The notes beneath the pieces are model-generated. The model saw only the letters and a program-made list of their open reading frames with translations, was not told the DNA's origin and ran no database searches. From Caballeronia hypogeia (GTDB lineage Bacteria; Pseudomonadota; Gammaproteobacteria; Burkholderiales; Burkholderiaceae), in the NCBI RefSeq assembly GCF_001544875.2, contig NZ_FCOA02000052.1, positions 1 through 32,893 of the forward strand: a stretch of DNA of 32,893 nt, given 5' to 3'. Made by a program: the position numbers and the translations under genes. Positions 7,790 through 16,035 of the stretch are shown here, piece after piece (the first letter of the stretch is position 1; each line of letters opens with the position of its first letter).

Positions 7790-7822
7790 GCCCGCGAGCA
7801 ATGATGTCGCGGGCGTTTTTTT
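7790..7822 (+). terminator. Intrinsic terminator of the tol-pal cluster
   Basis: GCCCGCGA (7790-7797), a nine-base loop, TCGCGGGC (7807-7814), then G and seven Ts. Strong rho-independent form, 57 bases after the cpoB stop. Confidence 0.9.
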
Positions 7823-7864
7823 GACCTTTCCTTCGACGTCCGCGAAATTCCTTAGCGAATTGGG

Positions 7865-7894
7865 TTGACAGTTTCACCGTTCGTTGATTATAAT
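7865..7894 (+). promoter_or_regulatory. Consensus sigma-70 promoter of tRNA-Lys
   Basis: TTGACA (7865-7870), 18-base spacer, TATAAT (7889-7894). Both hexamers are perfect. The predicted transcription start is about 7901, six bases before the mature tRNA 5' end. The position directly upstream of a stable RNA gene explains the strength. Confidence 0.9.
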
Positions 7895-7906
7895 TTTGCC
7901 TCTTTC

Positions 7907-7982
7907 GGGTCGTTAGCTCAGCTGGTAGAGCAGCGGACTTTTAATCCGTTGGTCACAGGTTCGAATCCCGTACGGCCTACCA
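7907..7982 (+). tRNA. tRNA-Lys, anticodon UUU
   Basis: A 76-base cloverleaf with encoded CCA (7980-7982). The acceptor arm GGGTCGT pairs with ACGGCCT (G-U at 1-72 and 4-69). The D arm is GCTCAGCTGGTAGAGC. The anticodon loop is CTTTTAA (7938-7944), with anticodon TTT at 7940-7942 reading AAA/AAG. The T arm CAGGTTCGAATCCCG is canonical. No repeat of its 3' end was noticed downstream, so there is no sign that it serves as an integration site here. Confidence 0.98.
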
Positions 7983-7997
7983 AAGAATCAAGCAGAT

Positions 7998-8029
7998 AGC
8001 CCAGTCTTCGGACTGGGCTTTTTGTTTTG
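7998..8029 (+). terminator. Intrinsic terminator of tRNA-Lys
   Basis: AGCCCAGTC (7998-8006), UUCG-type tetraloop TTCG, GACTGGGCT (8011-8019), then TTTTTGTTTT. It lies 15 bases after the CCA end. Confidence 0.95.
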
Positions 8030-8126
8030 CGCCTTCCCCGCCTCCATCTCGTCTCTCGCGTCGTCGCCGAGTGGCCTGCCTCTTGTCCGCACCTTCATCA
8101 AGACACAATCTGTCTCATCGCATCTC

Positions 8127-8132
8127 TATAAT
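8127..8132 (+). promoter_or_regulatory. Candidate -10 of the WYL-sirtuin operon
   Basis: Perfect TATAAT, 30 bases before the WYL gene's ATG. No convincing -35 is seen at 16-18 bases upstream, which would fit a promoter that depends on an activator. Confidence 0.4.
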
Positions 8133-8162
8133 CGGAAACGACATTCACTCGTTCCGAGCCCC

Positions 8163-9236
8163 ATGACCTCCAGCCTCGACGAAGCCATTCTCCGCGTGCT
8201 GCCTACCGAACGGGACGCGACCGCCTGGCTTTCGACGCCCGAAGTCCGGCGCCGGCTCGAAGAGCGCGGTCATCGCGTCGGCTATACGAAGAAAGTGCAG
8301 CGCCATCTGAGCGCGCTCGAAGCCGACTCGCGCGTCGTGTCAACGATCAACGGACGCGAACTGCTCTGGCAGCGCAAGCCCTGGCTGCACGGCCTGCAGG
8401 AAGGCGTGAGCGGCCTGATGAGCGCGTCCGAAGCGGTCGCGTTTCACATTCTTCAGCGCTTCGCCGGCAACAAGCTGCCGACCGCCGTGACGCGCGACAT
8501 CGATCCGCTTTTCAAGGCCGCCGAGGCACGGCTCTCGCAGGAAAAGGCCGACAGCCGCATGTATCGCGCGTGGGCCGACAAGATCGATTCCGTCGATGGC
8601 GCTTTCACGCTGATCCGTCCGAAGCTGCGTCCGGAGATCTTCCAGACCGTCGCCACCGCCACGTTCTTCGAGCGCGAACTGCTGGTGCAATATCGTCCGG
8701 CGTACAAGGGCGAGCAAAGCGCCGAGCCGAAAACCAAAACCCTCTGGCCGCTCGCGCTGGTCGAATCCGCGGGAGTCATGTACATGGTCGCGCAAGACCC
8801 GAATCGCGCGCCGCGTCCCGAGAAAGGCGAAACGGAATGGATGCGCACGCTCTACCGGCTCGACCGCATCCGCTCGGCGACGGAATCGGGCGCGTCTTTC
8901 ACCTATCCGGAAGACTTCAAGCTGCGCAAGTACATCGAGACGCAACAGGCATTCGACTTCCTGCCCGAGCCGCCGGTGTGCCTCGAACTTGCTTTCGAGG
9001 GCACGGCGGGCAATCAGTTGCGCGAATCGCCGATGTCAAAAGACCAGCAGATCGACACACTTCCCGACGGCCGCATGAAAGTGTCCGGCACCGTCACGCC
9101 GAGTCTCAAGCTGCGCTGGTGGCTGCGCGCGCTGGGCGCAGGCGTGGAAATTCTCGCGCCGCAAGACTTGCGCGATGAATTCGCCGAAGACTACAGGAAG
9201 CTCGCGAAACGTTACGGAGAAGGAAGCGCGCAATGA
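8163..9236 (+). CDS. WYL-domain transcriptional regulator
   Basis: Protein of 357 residues with the usual three-part layout. A winged helix-turn-helix DeoR-like N-terminus (about 5-75: WLSTPEVRRRLEERGHRVGYTKKVQRHL) is followed by the WYL domain in the middle (about 165-250, with LLVQYRPAYKG, then LWPLALVESAGVMYMVAQD) and a WCX-type C-terminus (about 270-345). WYL proteins sense ligands, often nucleic acid or nucleotide species, and many regulate DNA-damage or phage-defence loci. The start at ATG 8163 places the HTH at the N-terminus; the frame stays open upstream without homology. Its stop overlaps the sirtuin start as ATGA (9233-9236), so the two are made together and may act together. Target genes cannot be read from the sequence. 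Confidence 0.88.
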   Translation: MTSSLDEAILRVLPTERDATAWLSTPEVRRRLEERGHRVGYTKKVQRHLSALEADSRVVSTINGRELLWQRKPWLHGLQEGVSGLMSASEAVAFHILQRFAGNKLPTAVTRDIDPLFKAAEARLSQEKADSRMYRAWADKIDSVDGAFTLIRPKLRPEIFQTVATATFFERELLVQYRPAYKGEQSAEPKTKTLWPLALVESAGVMYMVAQDPNRAPRPEKGETEWMRTLYRLDRIRSATESGASFTYPEDFKLRKYIETQQAFDFLPEPPVCLELAFEGTAGNQLRESPMSKDQQIDTLPDGRMKVSGTVTPSLKLRWWLRALGAGVEILAPQDLRDEFAEDYRKLAKRYGEGSAQ

Positions 9237-10054
9237 GCGATCAGGCGCCGATGGAGCAGGCCGCGCAATGGATCCGCGAGGCGGACGGCCTGCTGATCAC
9301 CGCCGGCGCAGGCATGGGCGTCGACTCGGGACTGCCCGACTTTCGCGGCCCGGAGGGGTTCTGGCGCGCGTATCCGGCGCTGCGTCATCACGGCTTTTCG
9401 TTCGAGGAGATGGCCAACCCTGAAGGCTTCGTCCGGCATCCGGCGCTCGCGTGGGGCTTCTACGGGCATCGGCTCGCACTGTATCGCGCGACGCGGCCGC
9501 ACGACGGCTTCGGCGTGCTCAAGCGCTGGGCGGCGCGCATGCCGCACGGCGCGTTCGTCTTCACCAGCAATGTCGACGGGCAGTTTCAGCGCGCCGGCTT
9601 TGCACACGAGCGCGTCGCCGAATGCCACGGTGCGATCGACGCGCTGCAATGCATCGACGCCTGCACCGGCGATATCTGGTCCGCCGACGGCTTCGATCCG
9701 GTCATCGACGAAAGCCGCTGCGAGCTGCTCAACGCGCCGCCGCGCTGCCCGCATTGCCACGCGCTCGCGCGTCCCAACATTCTCATGTTCGGCGACTGGA
9801 ACTGGATCGACACGCGGTCGGCGCGGCAAGAACAAAGACTTGGCACATGGCTGCAGGGCGTCGGGCGGCTGGTGGTCGTCGAGCTCGGCGCGGGGCGCGC
9901 GCTGCCAACGGTCCGGCGCTTCAGCGAGCGCAACGGGCCGCGCGTCGTGCGCATCAATCCGCGCGAGCACGCGATTGCCCCGAACTGCGGCGTGGGCATC
10001 GCGGGTGGCGCGCGCGACACGCTGTTGCGCCTCGACGCGCTGCTGAACGGATGA
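9233..10054 (+). CDS. Sir2-family (sirtuin-like) NAD-dependent enzyme with atypical motifs
   Basis: Cytosolic protein of 273 residues. Sirtuin motifs in order: GAGMGVDSGLPDFRG (25-39), the NAD site TSNVDGQFQRAG (111-122, where most deacetylases have TQNIDG), the catalytic-His position ECHG (His132), and a zinc-binding pair set CIDAC (140-144) and CPHC (172-175). The first pair is Cys-x3-Cys rather than the usual Cys-x2-Cys. That spacing and the NVDxQFQ block recall the macrodomain-linked SirTM sirtuins, which ADP-ribosylate, but the catalytic histidine is kept. Deacylase or ADP-ribosyltransferase activity therefore remains open. It is coupled to the WYL regulator and converges on the ATPase gene with 4 bases between stops. 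There is no lipoylated-partner or macrodomain gene nearby. Confidence 0.88.
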   Translation: MSDQAPMEQAAQWIREADGLLITAGAGMGVDSGLPDFRGPEGFWRAYPALRHHGFSFEEMANPEGFVRHPALAWGFYGHRLALYRATRPHDGFGVLKRWAARMPHGAFVFTSNVDGQFQRAGFAHERVAECHGAIDALQCIDACTGDIWSADGFDPVIDESRCELLNAPPRCPHCHALARPNILMFGDWNWIDTRSARQEQRLGTWLQGVGRLVVVELGAGRALPTVRRFSERNGPRVVRINPREHAIAPNCGVGIAGGARDTLLRLDALLNG

Positions 10055-10058
10055 CGGG

Positions 10059-13000
10059 TCAGCTCATGTCGCACACGTTGACCTGCGCGCCGAGAACCTC
10101 ACGCACGATATCGATCAGGTGATCGTGATGGCTCAGGAAGATCACCTGCGTGCGTTTCGCGATCTGCGCGAGCACGCGCAGGCCGGCGCGCGCGCGATTG
10201 TCGTCGAAGTTGATGAAGAGATCGTCCGCCACGAACGGCAACGGCGACGCCTTCTCGCCATGTTCTTCGAGCGCGGCCAGCCGCAGCGCGAGATACAACT
10301 GATCGCGCGTACCCTCGCTCATGCCCGCGATATCCACGTGCTCGCCGCTCGAGCGGATCGCCGACAGCGCCATCGGCTGCCGGTCGTAATCTACGGAGAG
10401 CCGCGAGAACGCGCCCAGCGTGAGCGTCGAAAAAATCGCGCTCGCACGCGATAGCATCGGTCCCTGGCGGCGTTCGCGATAACGGTCGATCGCCCACTTG
10501 AGCAGCGTCGACGCCGTCTCGACCTTGACGAAGCGCTCGGCGGCGTCGGCCATCGCGGACAGCGCTTCCTGGCGTTTGGCTTCGGCGCGCGCGGCGTTCG
10601 CAGCGCCGGAAATGGCGTCGAGCTCGCGGCGCGCGGCGTCGAGCGTGGTCGCGATATCGCTGGCGATTTTCACCGACTCGGACAACGCCGCGCCGATGCG
10701 CGACAGCTCGGCATGCACGTTCGGAATGTCCGCGTCCTCCACTTCCGCCACGAGCTCGTCGAGCGTGAGTCCGTCGCCGCCCTTGATCAGCGCGTTACGC
10801 GCTTCGTCCACTGCCACGCTCAGCTCGCGCTTTTTCTGCGATTGCGCGATCAGCGCCGCGAGGACATCGGGCGTATCGACGCCGGCCGTTTCGTAGAGCG
10901 GACGCAGCGTCGCGCGCGCTTCATCGACTTCGGCCTTCGCGAGGCTCACCTGCGCGCTCGCCTGCGCGTGTTCCTTCTTCAGCCGCTCCAAATCCGCATG
11001 CGCCGCGCTCGCGCGCGCGAGCCGCGTCGAGAGTTCCGTCGCGATCGCCGCCGCGCCGAGCGCCGCGAGCGATGCATCGAGTTCCTGCGCGAGCTGCACG
11101 GCATCGGCTTCGAGGGCGGCGAGCGCCATGCGCATCGCGTCGATCTGGCCGCCGCGAACGCTCTCGATCTGCGTCAGTTGCTCGCCGATCTTCTTCACGA
11201 TGTCGATTGCCGCTTCGGCCGCCGCCTGCGAATCGGCGGCGTTCGCGAGGCCCGCTTTCGCGAGCGCCGCCGACCATTCGCGTTGCCAGCGCTCGAAAAC
11301 CTCGCGGGCCGCGCGCGCCGCGCCTTCGCGCGCGATGCGTCCGGCCAGCGCTTCGTCGAGCTGTGCGTTCATGGCGCGCCGCGTGGCGATGGCGTCGTCG
11401 ATGGAGGCGATATGCGCTTCGGCGCGATCGCACAGCGCGTCGAGACCGGCTTGCGTGTCGTGCGTGGCGCCCGCCTCCGCGAGATGACGCGCGAGTTCGT
11501 CGCGACGCGCGGCGGCGTCGGCGGATTCGCGCGCGAGATCCTGCGTGCGCGCATCGAGCGCGTGCGCCGCCGTCAGCACCTTGTCGCGCGACGCGATCCA
11601 CGCCGGCGCATCGTCGAGCGACATGTCCGCGAGCTGCGACTGCGCGGCCAGCGTGCACCAGGTTTCATCGAAATCGGCCAATGCCGCTTTGGCTGCGCGC
11701 ACGCTTTCCTCGCGGCGAGCGAGCGTCGCCTGTTCGTTCGCGACGCGCCGTTTCAGGGCCGCGAGTTGCGTCGTCTGACCGACCGAGCCCAGATGACGAT
11801 CGGCCAGGCCGTCGGCCGTGTGCATCGCGGTTTCGAAACCGGGCGCGGCTGCGTCCAGCGCGACGTCGCCCGAGCGGATCGCGCGCCAGGCTGCGTCGCG
11901 CTGGACGCGCGCGTCGCGGACCTCGTCGCCGGTCACGACATCGTGGGTTTGCACGAGATCGTCGAGTTCGCTCCGCGCCGTGGCAAGGTCGTCTTTCGCT
12001 TCGTCCTCGCGATCCACCGCGAGCGTCACGCGCGACGCCAGTTCCTGCCGCTCGGCGCGCAGCGTTGCGATGCGCTCCCCGGCGGGAAGCGTCATCGCCT
12101 TCAGTTCGTCGATCGGGCGCGTCCACTGACCGAGCGACGCGAGGCCCGCGTCGAGCGTTTGCTGCGCCTCACGCCGCGCGTCTTCGAAACGCTGCACGGT
12201 CGCGCCCGCATCGCGATATTTCTGCGCCGCACGCAAGGCCGCGCGCAGACCCGGCGTCACCTCGCCGCTCGCGATGGACGCGAGCTTCGACTTGAGAGAC
12301 TCGATTTGCGCCGCGCTTTGCCCGGCCGTCTGCTCCGTGTTGCGGGCCGCGGTTTCGAGTTCGCCGCGCTCGAGCATCAGGCTCGTGACCGTTTGCAGCG
12401 CGAGCGGCCCCGGCATGGCGCGACGTGCGCCCGCTTCGTCCTGCGGCCAGCCGAGTTGCGCGCCGTCCTGCGCGACCTGCCGCAGGCGCATCGCGACTTC
12501 CTGTTCGAGCCGCGCGATTTCGCTCGCGTGATCCGCCGTGCGCTGATGCGCCGCGTCGAGCGCACGAATGCGCGCCTGCGCCGCGAGCAGCGCGTCATCG
12601 ACGTGAACCGCGCCTGCCTCGGCCTGCAAGCGCTCTGCCTTCTCCGCGTGCAATTCGAGCGCGCGCCCGGCCGATGCGAGCCGCGTCAGCGCGTCTTGCA
12701 GCGTCGCTTCGGCGTTCGCGGGAAGATCGACGACATCGCCCAGTTCGCGCAATTCGGCCGACTTCTCGCGCCATACGTTCAGATACGGCGCAATGCGGCG
12801 CACGCGTTCGAGCCTGCCGCGCGCTGCTTCGAGCTCGGCGCGGCGCGCGTCCTGCTCGCGGCTCTTCTCCTCGGCTTCTTCGACGGCGTTATGCGCGCGA
12901 CGCCATTGCGTCGTTCGCACGCTCGCGGTTTTCAGGTCGCCGCTGGCTTCCTCGTATTGCCTGAGACCCGCGTAGTACACGCGGTTTTCCGACCTGCGTT

Positions 13001-13520
13001 TCGCCCAAAGCTTGTCGGCTTCGTCCGCGAGTCGCTGACGCACGTCGCCGAGACTCGCGATGCCCGCCGCCGATTGAAACAGCACCTGCCCGACATCGCT
13101 CGATGCATCGAGAATCGCTTCACCGCCACGGCGCAGCGCGTCGTGATTCAGGCAGTACATCTGCTCGAAAAAGCTCTTGTCGGCGGCGCCGAGAAAGGTG
13201 GCGAGCGCATCGGCGGCGAGCGGGTCGCCGTTGGGCGCGCACAGCGGCGCGCGGCGGCTCTTCGTGCGATGAAACGCGAAGCTTTCCTCGCCTGTCTCGA
13301 TGCTCGCGCCAATCCGCAGATCGCTTTGCGGATGCACGAACGCGAGCGGCGAGCTATGCGGCATGCCGAAGAGCAGCTCGGAGATCGCGTTCCTGATGGT
13401 CGACTTGCCGGCTTCGTTCGGGCCGACGACGAAGTGAAAATCATGCTCCGCCGCGGGAAACTCGACGGTGCGATCGGTGAATTTGCCGTAGCGGATGAGT
13501 TCGAGCTTGCCGATGCGCAT
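10059..13520 (-). CDS. YhaN/SbcC-like AAA ATPase with long coiled coil
   Basis: SMC/Rad50-like ATPase of 1153 residues, presumably acting with the upstream phosphoesterase on DNA ends. The Walker A VVGPNEAGKST is at 31-41. The middle (about 170-990) is Ala/Glu/Arg-rich coiled coil without the CxxC zinc hook of Rad50. The C-terminus carries the ABC signature MSEGTRDQLYLALRLA, Walker B LPFVADDLFINFDD and the H-loop FLSHHDH. The signature wording is that of B. subtilis YhaN rather than SbcC. I chose ATG 13520 because GGAG lies seven bases upstream; ATG 13535 would overlap the previous gene. DNA repair is inferred from the family. Its coiled coil creates a 982-codon open frame on the other strand, which is an artefact. 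Confidence 0.9.
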   Translation of the reverse strand: MRIGKLELIRYGKFTDRTVEFPAAEHDFHFVVGPNEAGKSTIRNAISELLFGMPHSSPLAFVHPQSDLRIGASIETGEESFAFHRTKSRRAPLCAPNGDPLAADALATFLGAADKSFFEQMYCLNHDALRRGGEAILDASSDVGQVLFQSAAGIASLGDVRQRLADEADKLWAKRRSENRVYYAGLRQYEEASGDLKTASVRTTQWRRAHNAVEEAEEKSREQDARRAELEAARGRLERVRRIAPYLNVWREKSAELRELGDVVDLPANAEATLQDALTRLASAGRALELHAEKAERLQAEAGAVHVDDALLAAQARIRALDAAHQRTADHASEIARLEQEVAMRLRQVAQDGAQLGWPQDEAGARRAMPGPLALQTVTSLMLERGELETAARNTEQTAGQSAAQIESLKSKLASIASGEVTPGLRAALRAAQKYRDAGATVQRFEDARREAQQTLDAGLASLGQWTRPIDELKAMTLPAGERIATLRAERQELASRVTLAVDREDEAKDDLATARSELDDLVQTHDVVTGDEVRDARVQRDAAWRAIRSGDVALDAAAPGFETAMHTADGLADRHLGSVGQTTQLAALKRRVANEQATLARREESVRAAKAALADFDETWCTLAAQSQLADMSLDDAPAWIASRDKVLTAAHALDARTQDLARESADAAARRDELARHLAEAGATHDTQAGLDALCDRAEAHIASIDDAIATRRAMNAQLDEALAGRIAREGAARAAREVFERWQREWSAALAKAGLANAADSQAAAEAAIDIVKKIGEQLTQIESVRGGQIDAMRMALAALEADAVQLAQELDASLAALGAAAIATELSTRLARASAAHADLERLKKEHAQASAQVSLAKAEVDEARATLRPLYETAGVDTPDVLAALIAQSQKKRELSVAVDEARNALIKGGDGLTLDELVAEVEDADIPNVHAELSRIGAALSESVKIASDIATTLDAARRELDAISGAANAARAEAKRQEALSAMADAAERFVKVETASTLLKWAIDRYRERRQGPMLSRASAIFSTLTLGAFSRLSVDYDRQPMALSAIRSSGEHVDIAGMSEGTRDQLYLALRLAALEEHGEKASPLPFVADDLFINFDDNRARAGLRVLAQIAKRTQVIFLSHHDHLIDIVREVLGAQVNVCDMS

Positions 13521-13524
13521 GGGC

Positions 13525-14781
13525 TTACTCCGCATCGGCCAGTTGCGCGATCAGCCCGGAGCGCACGTCGCTCACCAGCTTCGCGAGTTCGCCGTTGCGC
13601 ACGTGTTCCAGTTCGGGCACCGACTTCTGCAATTCGCTCGGCGCCTGCGACGCCAGCGTGATCAGTTTGTCCTTCAGCATGTTCAGAAAGTCAGGATCGG
13701 TTTCGGCTTCGATCAGAAGGCCGTGAAGGTCGGCGAGCGCATCGGTGCGGCCGGTCGCGGGCTCGCTGTGCGAGAGCGGCTCGGTCGCGATCTTCACTTT
13801 TTCCAGCCACAGCCGTTCGTGGCTGATGGCCGCGATCTGGGCGAGCACTTCCGCGCGCAACTGCGTTTCCAGGCCGAACAGTTCGCCATGCGCCTGCGTC
13901 GCGCCGGTGATCGTCACGCGCACCGCGTGCGGGACGGGCGACTCCGCCTCTTCGACGAGCGCTTCGAGCGCACGTCCGACGGCAAGCGCGACTTCATCGA
14001 GCGTATCCGCCTGCGACGCATCCACGGTCACGGACTCCCAGCGCAGGACGTCGATGAAAAGCCGCTCGACGCTCACCTCCTCCGCCTCCGACACACTGAC
14101 GAGCACCGCGCCGCGCCGCCCCGTTTCGCGGATGTTGCGCCCCTGCAGATTGCCCGGAAACACGATGGTCGACGCGTCCTGCCAGATCGCGTACTCGTGC
14201 ACGTGGCCGAGCGCCCAGTAGTGATATTCCTTCGCGTGCAACTCCGCGACGGAGCACGGCGCGTAGCTCGCGTGCATCGAGCCGCCTTCGAGCGCCGTAT
14301 GCAGCACGCCGATGTTGAAGTACCCCGCGACGGGCGGCGGATACGCGGTGACGAGATTCGTCGTGACCGCCTTTTCCTTGAAGCTGTGGCCGTGCAGCGC
14401 GACCTTCAGATCGTCGATGCGAAATGTCTGCGGCTTTTTCGGCGAGAACGTGTGGACGTTGTCGGGCAAGCGCAACTGGCTCGTCATTTCGCTTTCGGCG
14501 TCGTGATTGCCGAAGAGCACATAGACCGGAATGCCCGCGCGGCGCAGCCGCCCCATTTCGCTGCAGAAGAAGATGCCGGTGTTGTGGTCGCGCCAGGTGC
14601 CGTCGTAGAGGTCGCCGGCGATCACCATGAAATCGACTTTCTCGTCCACCGCGACGGAAACGAGCTTCGAGAACGCCTCGCGCGTCGCGTTGCGCAGCAT
14701 GTCGGCCGGCGCGTCCGCATAGGCGGAAAGGCCGTGCAACGGGCTGTCGAGGTGAATGTCCGCCGCGTGTATGAAGCGCAT
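13525..14781 (-). CDS. SbcD/YhaO-like metallophosphoesterase (DNA exonuclease family)
   Basis: Protein of 418 residues of the calcineurin-like fold, Mre11/SbcD/YhaO branch. The two-metal motifs are complete: AADIHLDSP (Asp8, His10), AGDLYDG (Asp57), FGNHDAES (Asn92-His93-Asp94), LHTALEG (His161) and ALGHVHEYAIW (His193, His195). The C-terminal part after about residue 270 is probably the ATPase-binding cap. The start at ATG 14781 has AGGAG eight bases upstream; an upstream in-frame ATG at 14817 lacks both homology and a ribosome site. It lies 4 bases before the ATPase start, so the pair is one transcription unit, as in sbcDC and yhaON. Confidence 0.92.
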   Translation of the reverse strand: MRFIHAADIHLDSPLHGLSAYADAPADMLRNATREAFSKLVSVAVDEKVDFMVIAGDLYDGTWRDHNTGIFFCSEMGRLRRAGIPVYVLFGNHDAESEMTSQLRLPDNVHTFSPKKPQTFRIDDLKVALHGHSFKEKAVTTNLVTAYPPPVAGYFNIGVLHTALEGGSMHASYAPCSVAELHAKEYHYWALGHVHEYAIWQDASTIVFPGNLQGRNIRETGRRGAVLVSVSEAEEVSVERLFIDVLRWESVTVDASQADTLDEVALAVGRALEALVEEAESPVPHAVRVTITGATQAHGELFGLETQLRAEVLAQIAAISHERLWLEKVKIATEPLSHSEPATGRTDALADLHGLLIEAETDPDFLNMLKDKLITLASQAPSELQKSVPELEHVRNGELAKLVSDVRSGLIAQLADAE

Positions 14782-14961
14782 GCGCTGTCTCCTGGAAAGT
14801 GTCTTGCCGCCCTGCATTCATGGGGACGACGATATTAGCAGCCGATTCGGACGGATCGTGTCCCGATACTGCGACGTGCGCGATCACGAGGATCAGGACA
14901 TCGATTGTCCCGACGCGCTCACAGAATGGCGCACTCGATTCAACGCGACACAAGGAAAACG

Positions 14962-15216
14962 ATGAACACCACGCTCGAACGGGACACCACGATCACGAGC
15001 CCTTACACCGCAAGGAATGTCGATGCCGCGATCGGGCATCTGGAACGCGTGCTGTCGGCGGAAGGCGCGAATTCGCTGTTCGGCCAGACCTACTGGCGCA
15101 CGCGGGTGCAGCAGGTGAGCGCGACGCGCGGCCTGCACCACGAGCAGCGCGCGCGCCTTGCGCGATTGATGAGATTGCTGTCCGACGCCGGCGGAGTTCA
15201 GGTGCGCAAGCGCTGA
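14962..15216 (+). CDS. Uncharacterised 84-residue protein
   Basis: I do not recognise the family. The frame starts at ATG 14962 with AAGGAA seven bases upstream and encodes a soluble, Arg-rich protein (MNTTLERDTTITSPYTARNV..., ending LLSDAGGVQVRKR). It has no signal peptide or membrane segment, and a probably all-helical second half (HHEQRARLARLMRLL). G/C third-position use matches real genes. It is divergent from the phosphoesterase gene. Its last 19 bases overlap the 3' end of rsmA tail to tail (15198-15216). It is coding with fair confidence because of the ribosome site and codon use; function unknown. Confidence 0.65.
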   Translation: MNTTLERDTTITSPYTARNVDAAIGHLERVLSAEGANSLFGQTYWRTRVQQVSATRGLHHEQRARLARLMRLLSDAGGVQVRKR

Positions 15217-16013
15217 ACCGTCTGCGCCAGCGCGACGAATTCCGCGACCGGCACTTCTTCGGCGCGGCGCGCGAGATCGAAGCCGAGCGCATCGAAATCG
15301 ATCGTGTCGCGATACGCGCCGAGGTTGTTGCGCAACACCTTGCGACGCTGCGCGAACGCGGCCTTCACGACATCGCTCAGCACGTTTTCATCGACTTCCG
15401 GCAACTCGTGCGGCGCGAACGGAATCATGCGCACGATCGCGGAGTTCACCTTCGGCGGCGGATTGAACGACTCGGGCGGCACGTCGATCAGCTTGTCCAT
15501 CACGTAGCGGTATTGCAGCATCACGGAAAGCCGCCCGTAGTCCTTGCTGGCAGGCTCCGCGATCATGCGCTCGACCACTTCGTCCTGCAGCATGAAATGC
15601 TGGTCGATCACCTTGGGCGCGAAGCTCGTCAGGTGAAACAGAAGCGGGCTGGAAATGTTGTACGGCAGATTGCCGACGATGCGCAATGAAGGCTTCTCGC
15701 CTTCGAGCGCGAGCGTGCCGAAATCGAAGTCGAGCGCGTCGGCGGAATGCACGACGAGCCTGTCGCCGAAACGCTTTTCCAGCCGGCCGATCAGATCGCG
15801 GTCCAGTTCGACCGCGTGCAGCGGCGATTCAGGCGTCGCGAGCCGTTCTATCAGCGGCTCGGTGAGCGCGGCGAGTCCCGGTCCGATCTCGACCATGCGT
15901 TCGCCGCGCGCAGGCGCGATCGTATCGACGATCGAATCGATGATGCCCTGATCGACGAGAAAGTTCTGCCCGAAGCGCTTGCGCGCGAAATGGCCTTGGT
16001 GTTTGGTCGACAT
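15198..16013 (-). CDS. rsmA: 16S rRNA (adenine1518/1519-N6) dimethyltransferase
   Basis: KsgA/RsmA, 271 residues. It dimethylates two adjacent adenines in helix 45 of 16S rRNA late in 30S assembly; loss gives kasugamycin resistance. The N-terminus RKRFGQNFLVD is the family hallmark. The SAM-binding motif VEIGPGLAALTEPL is at 41-54, and the catalytic NLPYNISSPLL at 115-125. The C-terminal helical domain holds AAFAQRRKVLRNNL. Last gene of lptD-surA-pdxA-rsmA, 22 bases after pdxA. Confidence 0.97.
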   Translation of the reverse strand: MSTKHQGHFARKRFGQNFLVDQGIIDSIVDTIAPARGERMVEIGPGLAALTEPLIERLATPESPLHAVELDRDLIGRLEKRFGDRLVVHSADALDFDFGTLALEGEKPSLRIVGNLPYNISSPLLFHLTSFAPKVIDQHFMLQDEVVERMIAEPASKDYGRLSVMLQYRYVMDKLIDVPPESFNPPPKVNSAIVRMIPFAPHELPEVDENVLSDVVKAAFAQRRKVLRNNLGAYRDTIDFDALGFDLARRAEEVPVAEFVALAQTVQRLRT

Positions 16014-16035
16014 ACTGGTTCGAATGAATGCGCGC

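Noticed and set aside
7907..7982. tRNA-Lys as an integration site for a genomic island
   Set aside because: No integrase and no repeated copy of the tRNA 3' end were seen; the downstream genes match the background composition.
10713..13661. 982-codon plus-strand open frame
   Set aside because: Antisense to the YhaN-like ATPase. Arg/Ala-rich composition typical of a shadow frame in high-G/C DNA; the minus strand carries all Walker and signature motifs.
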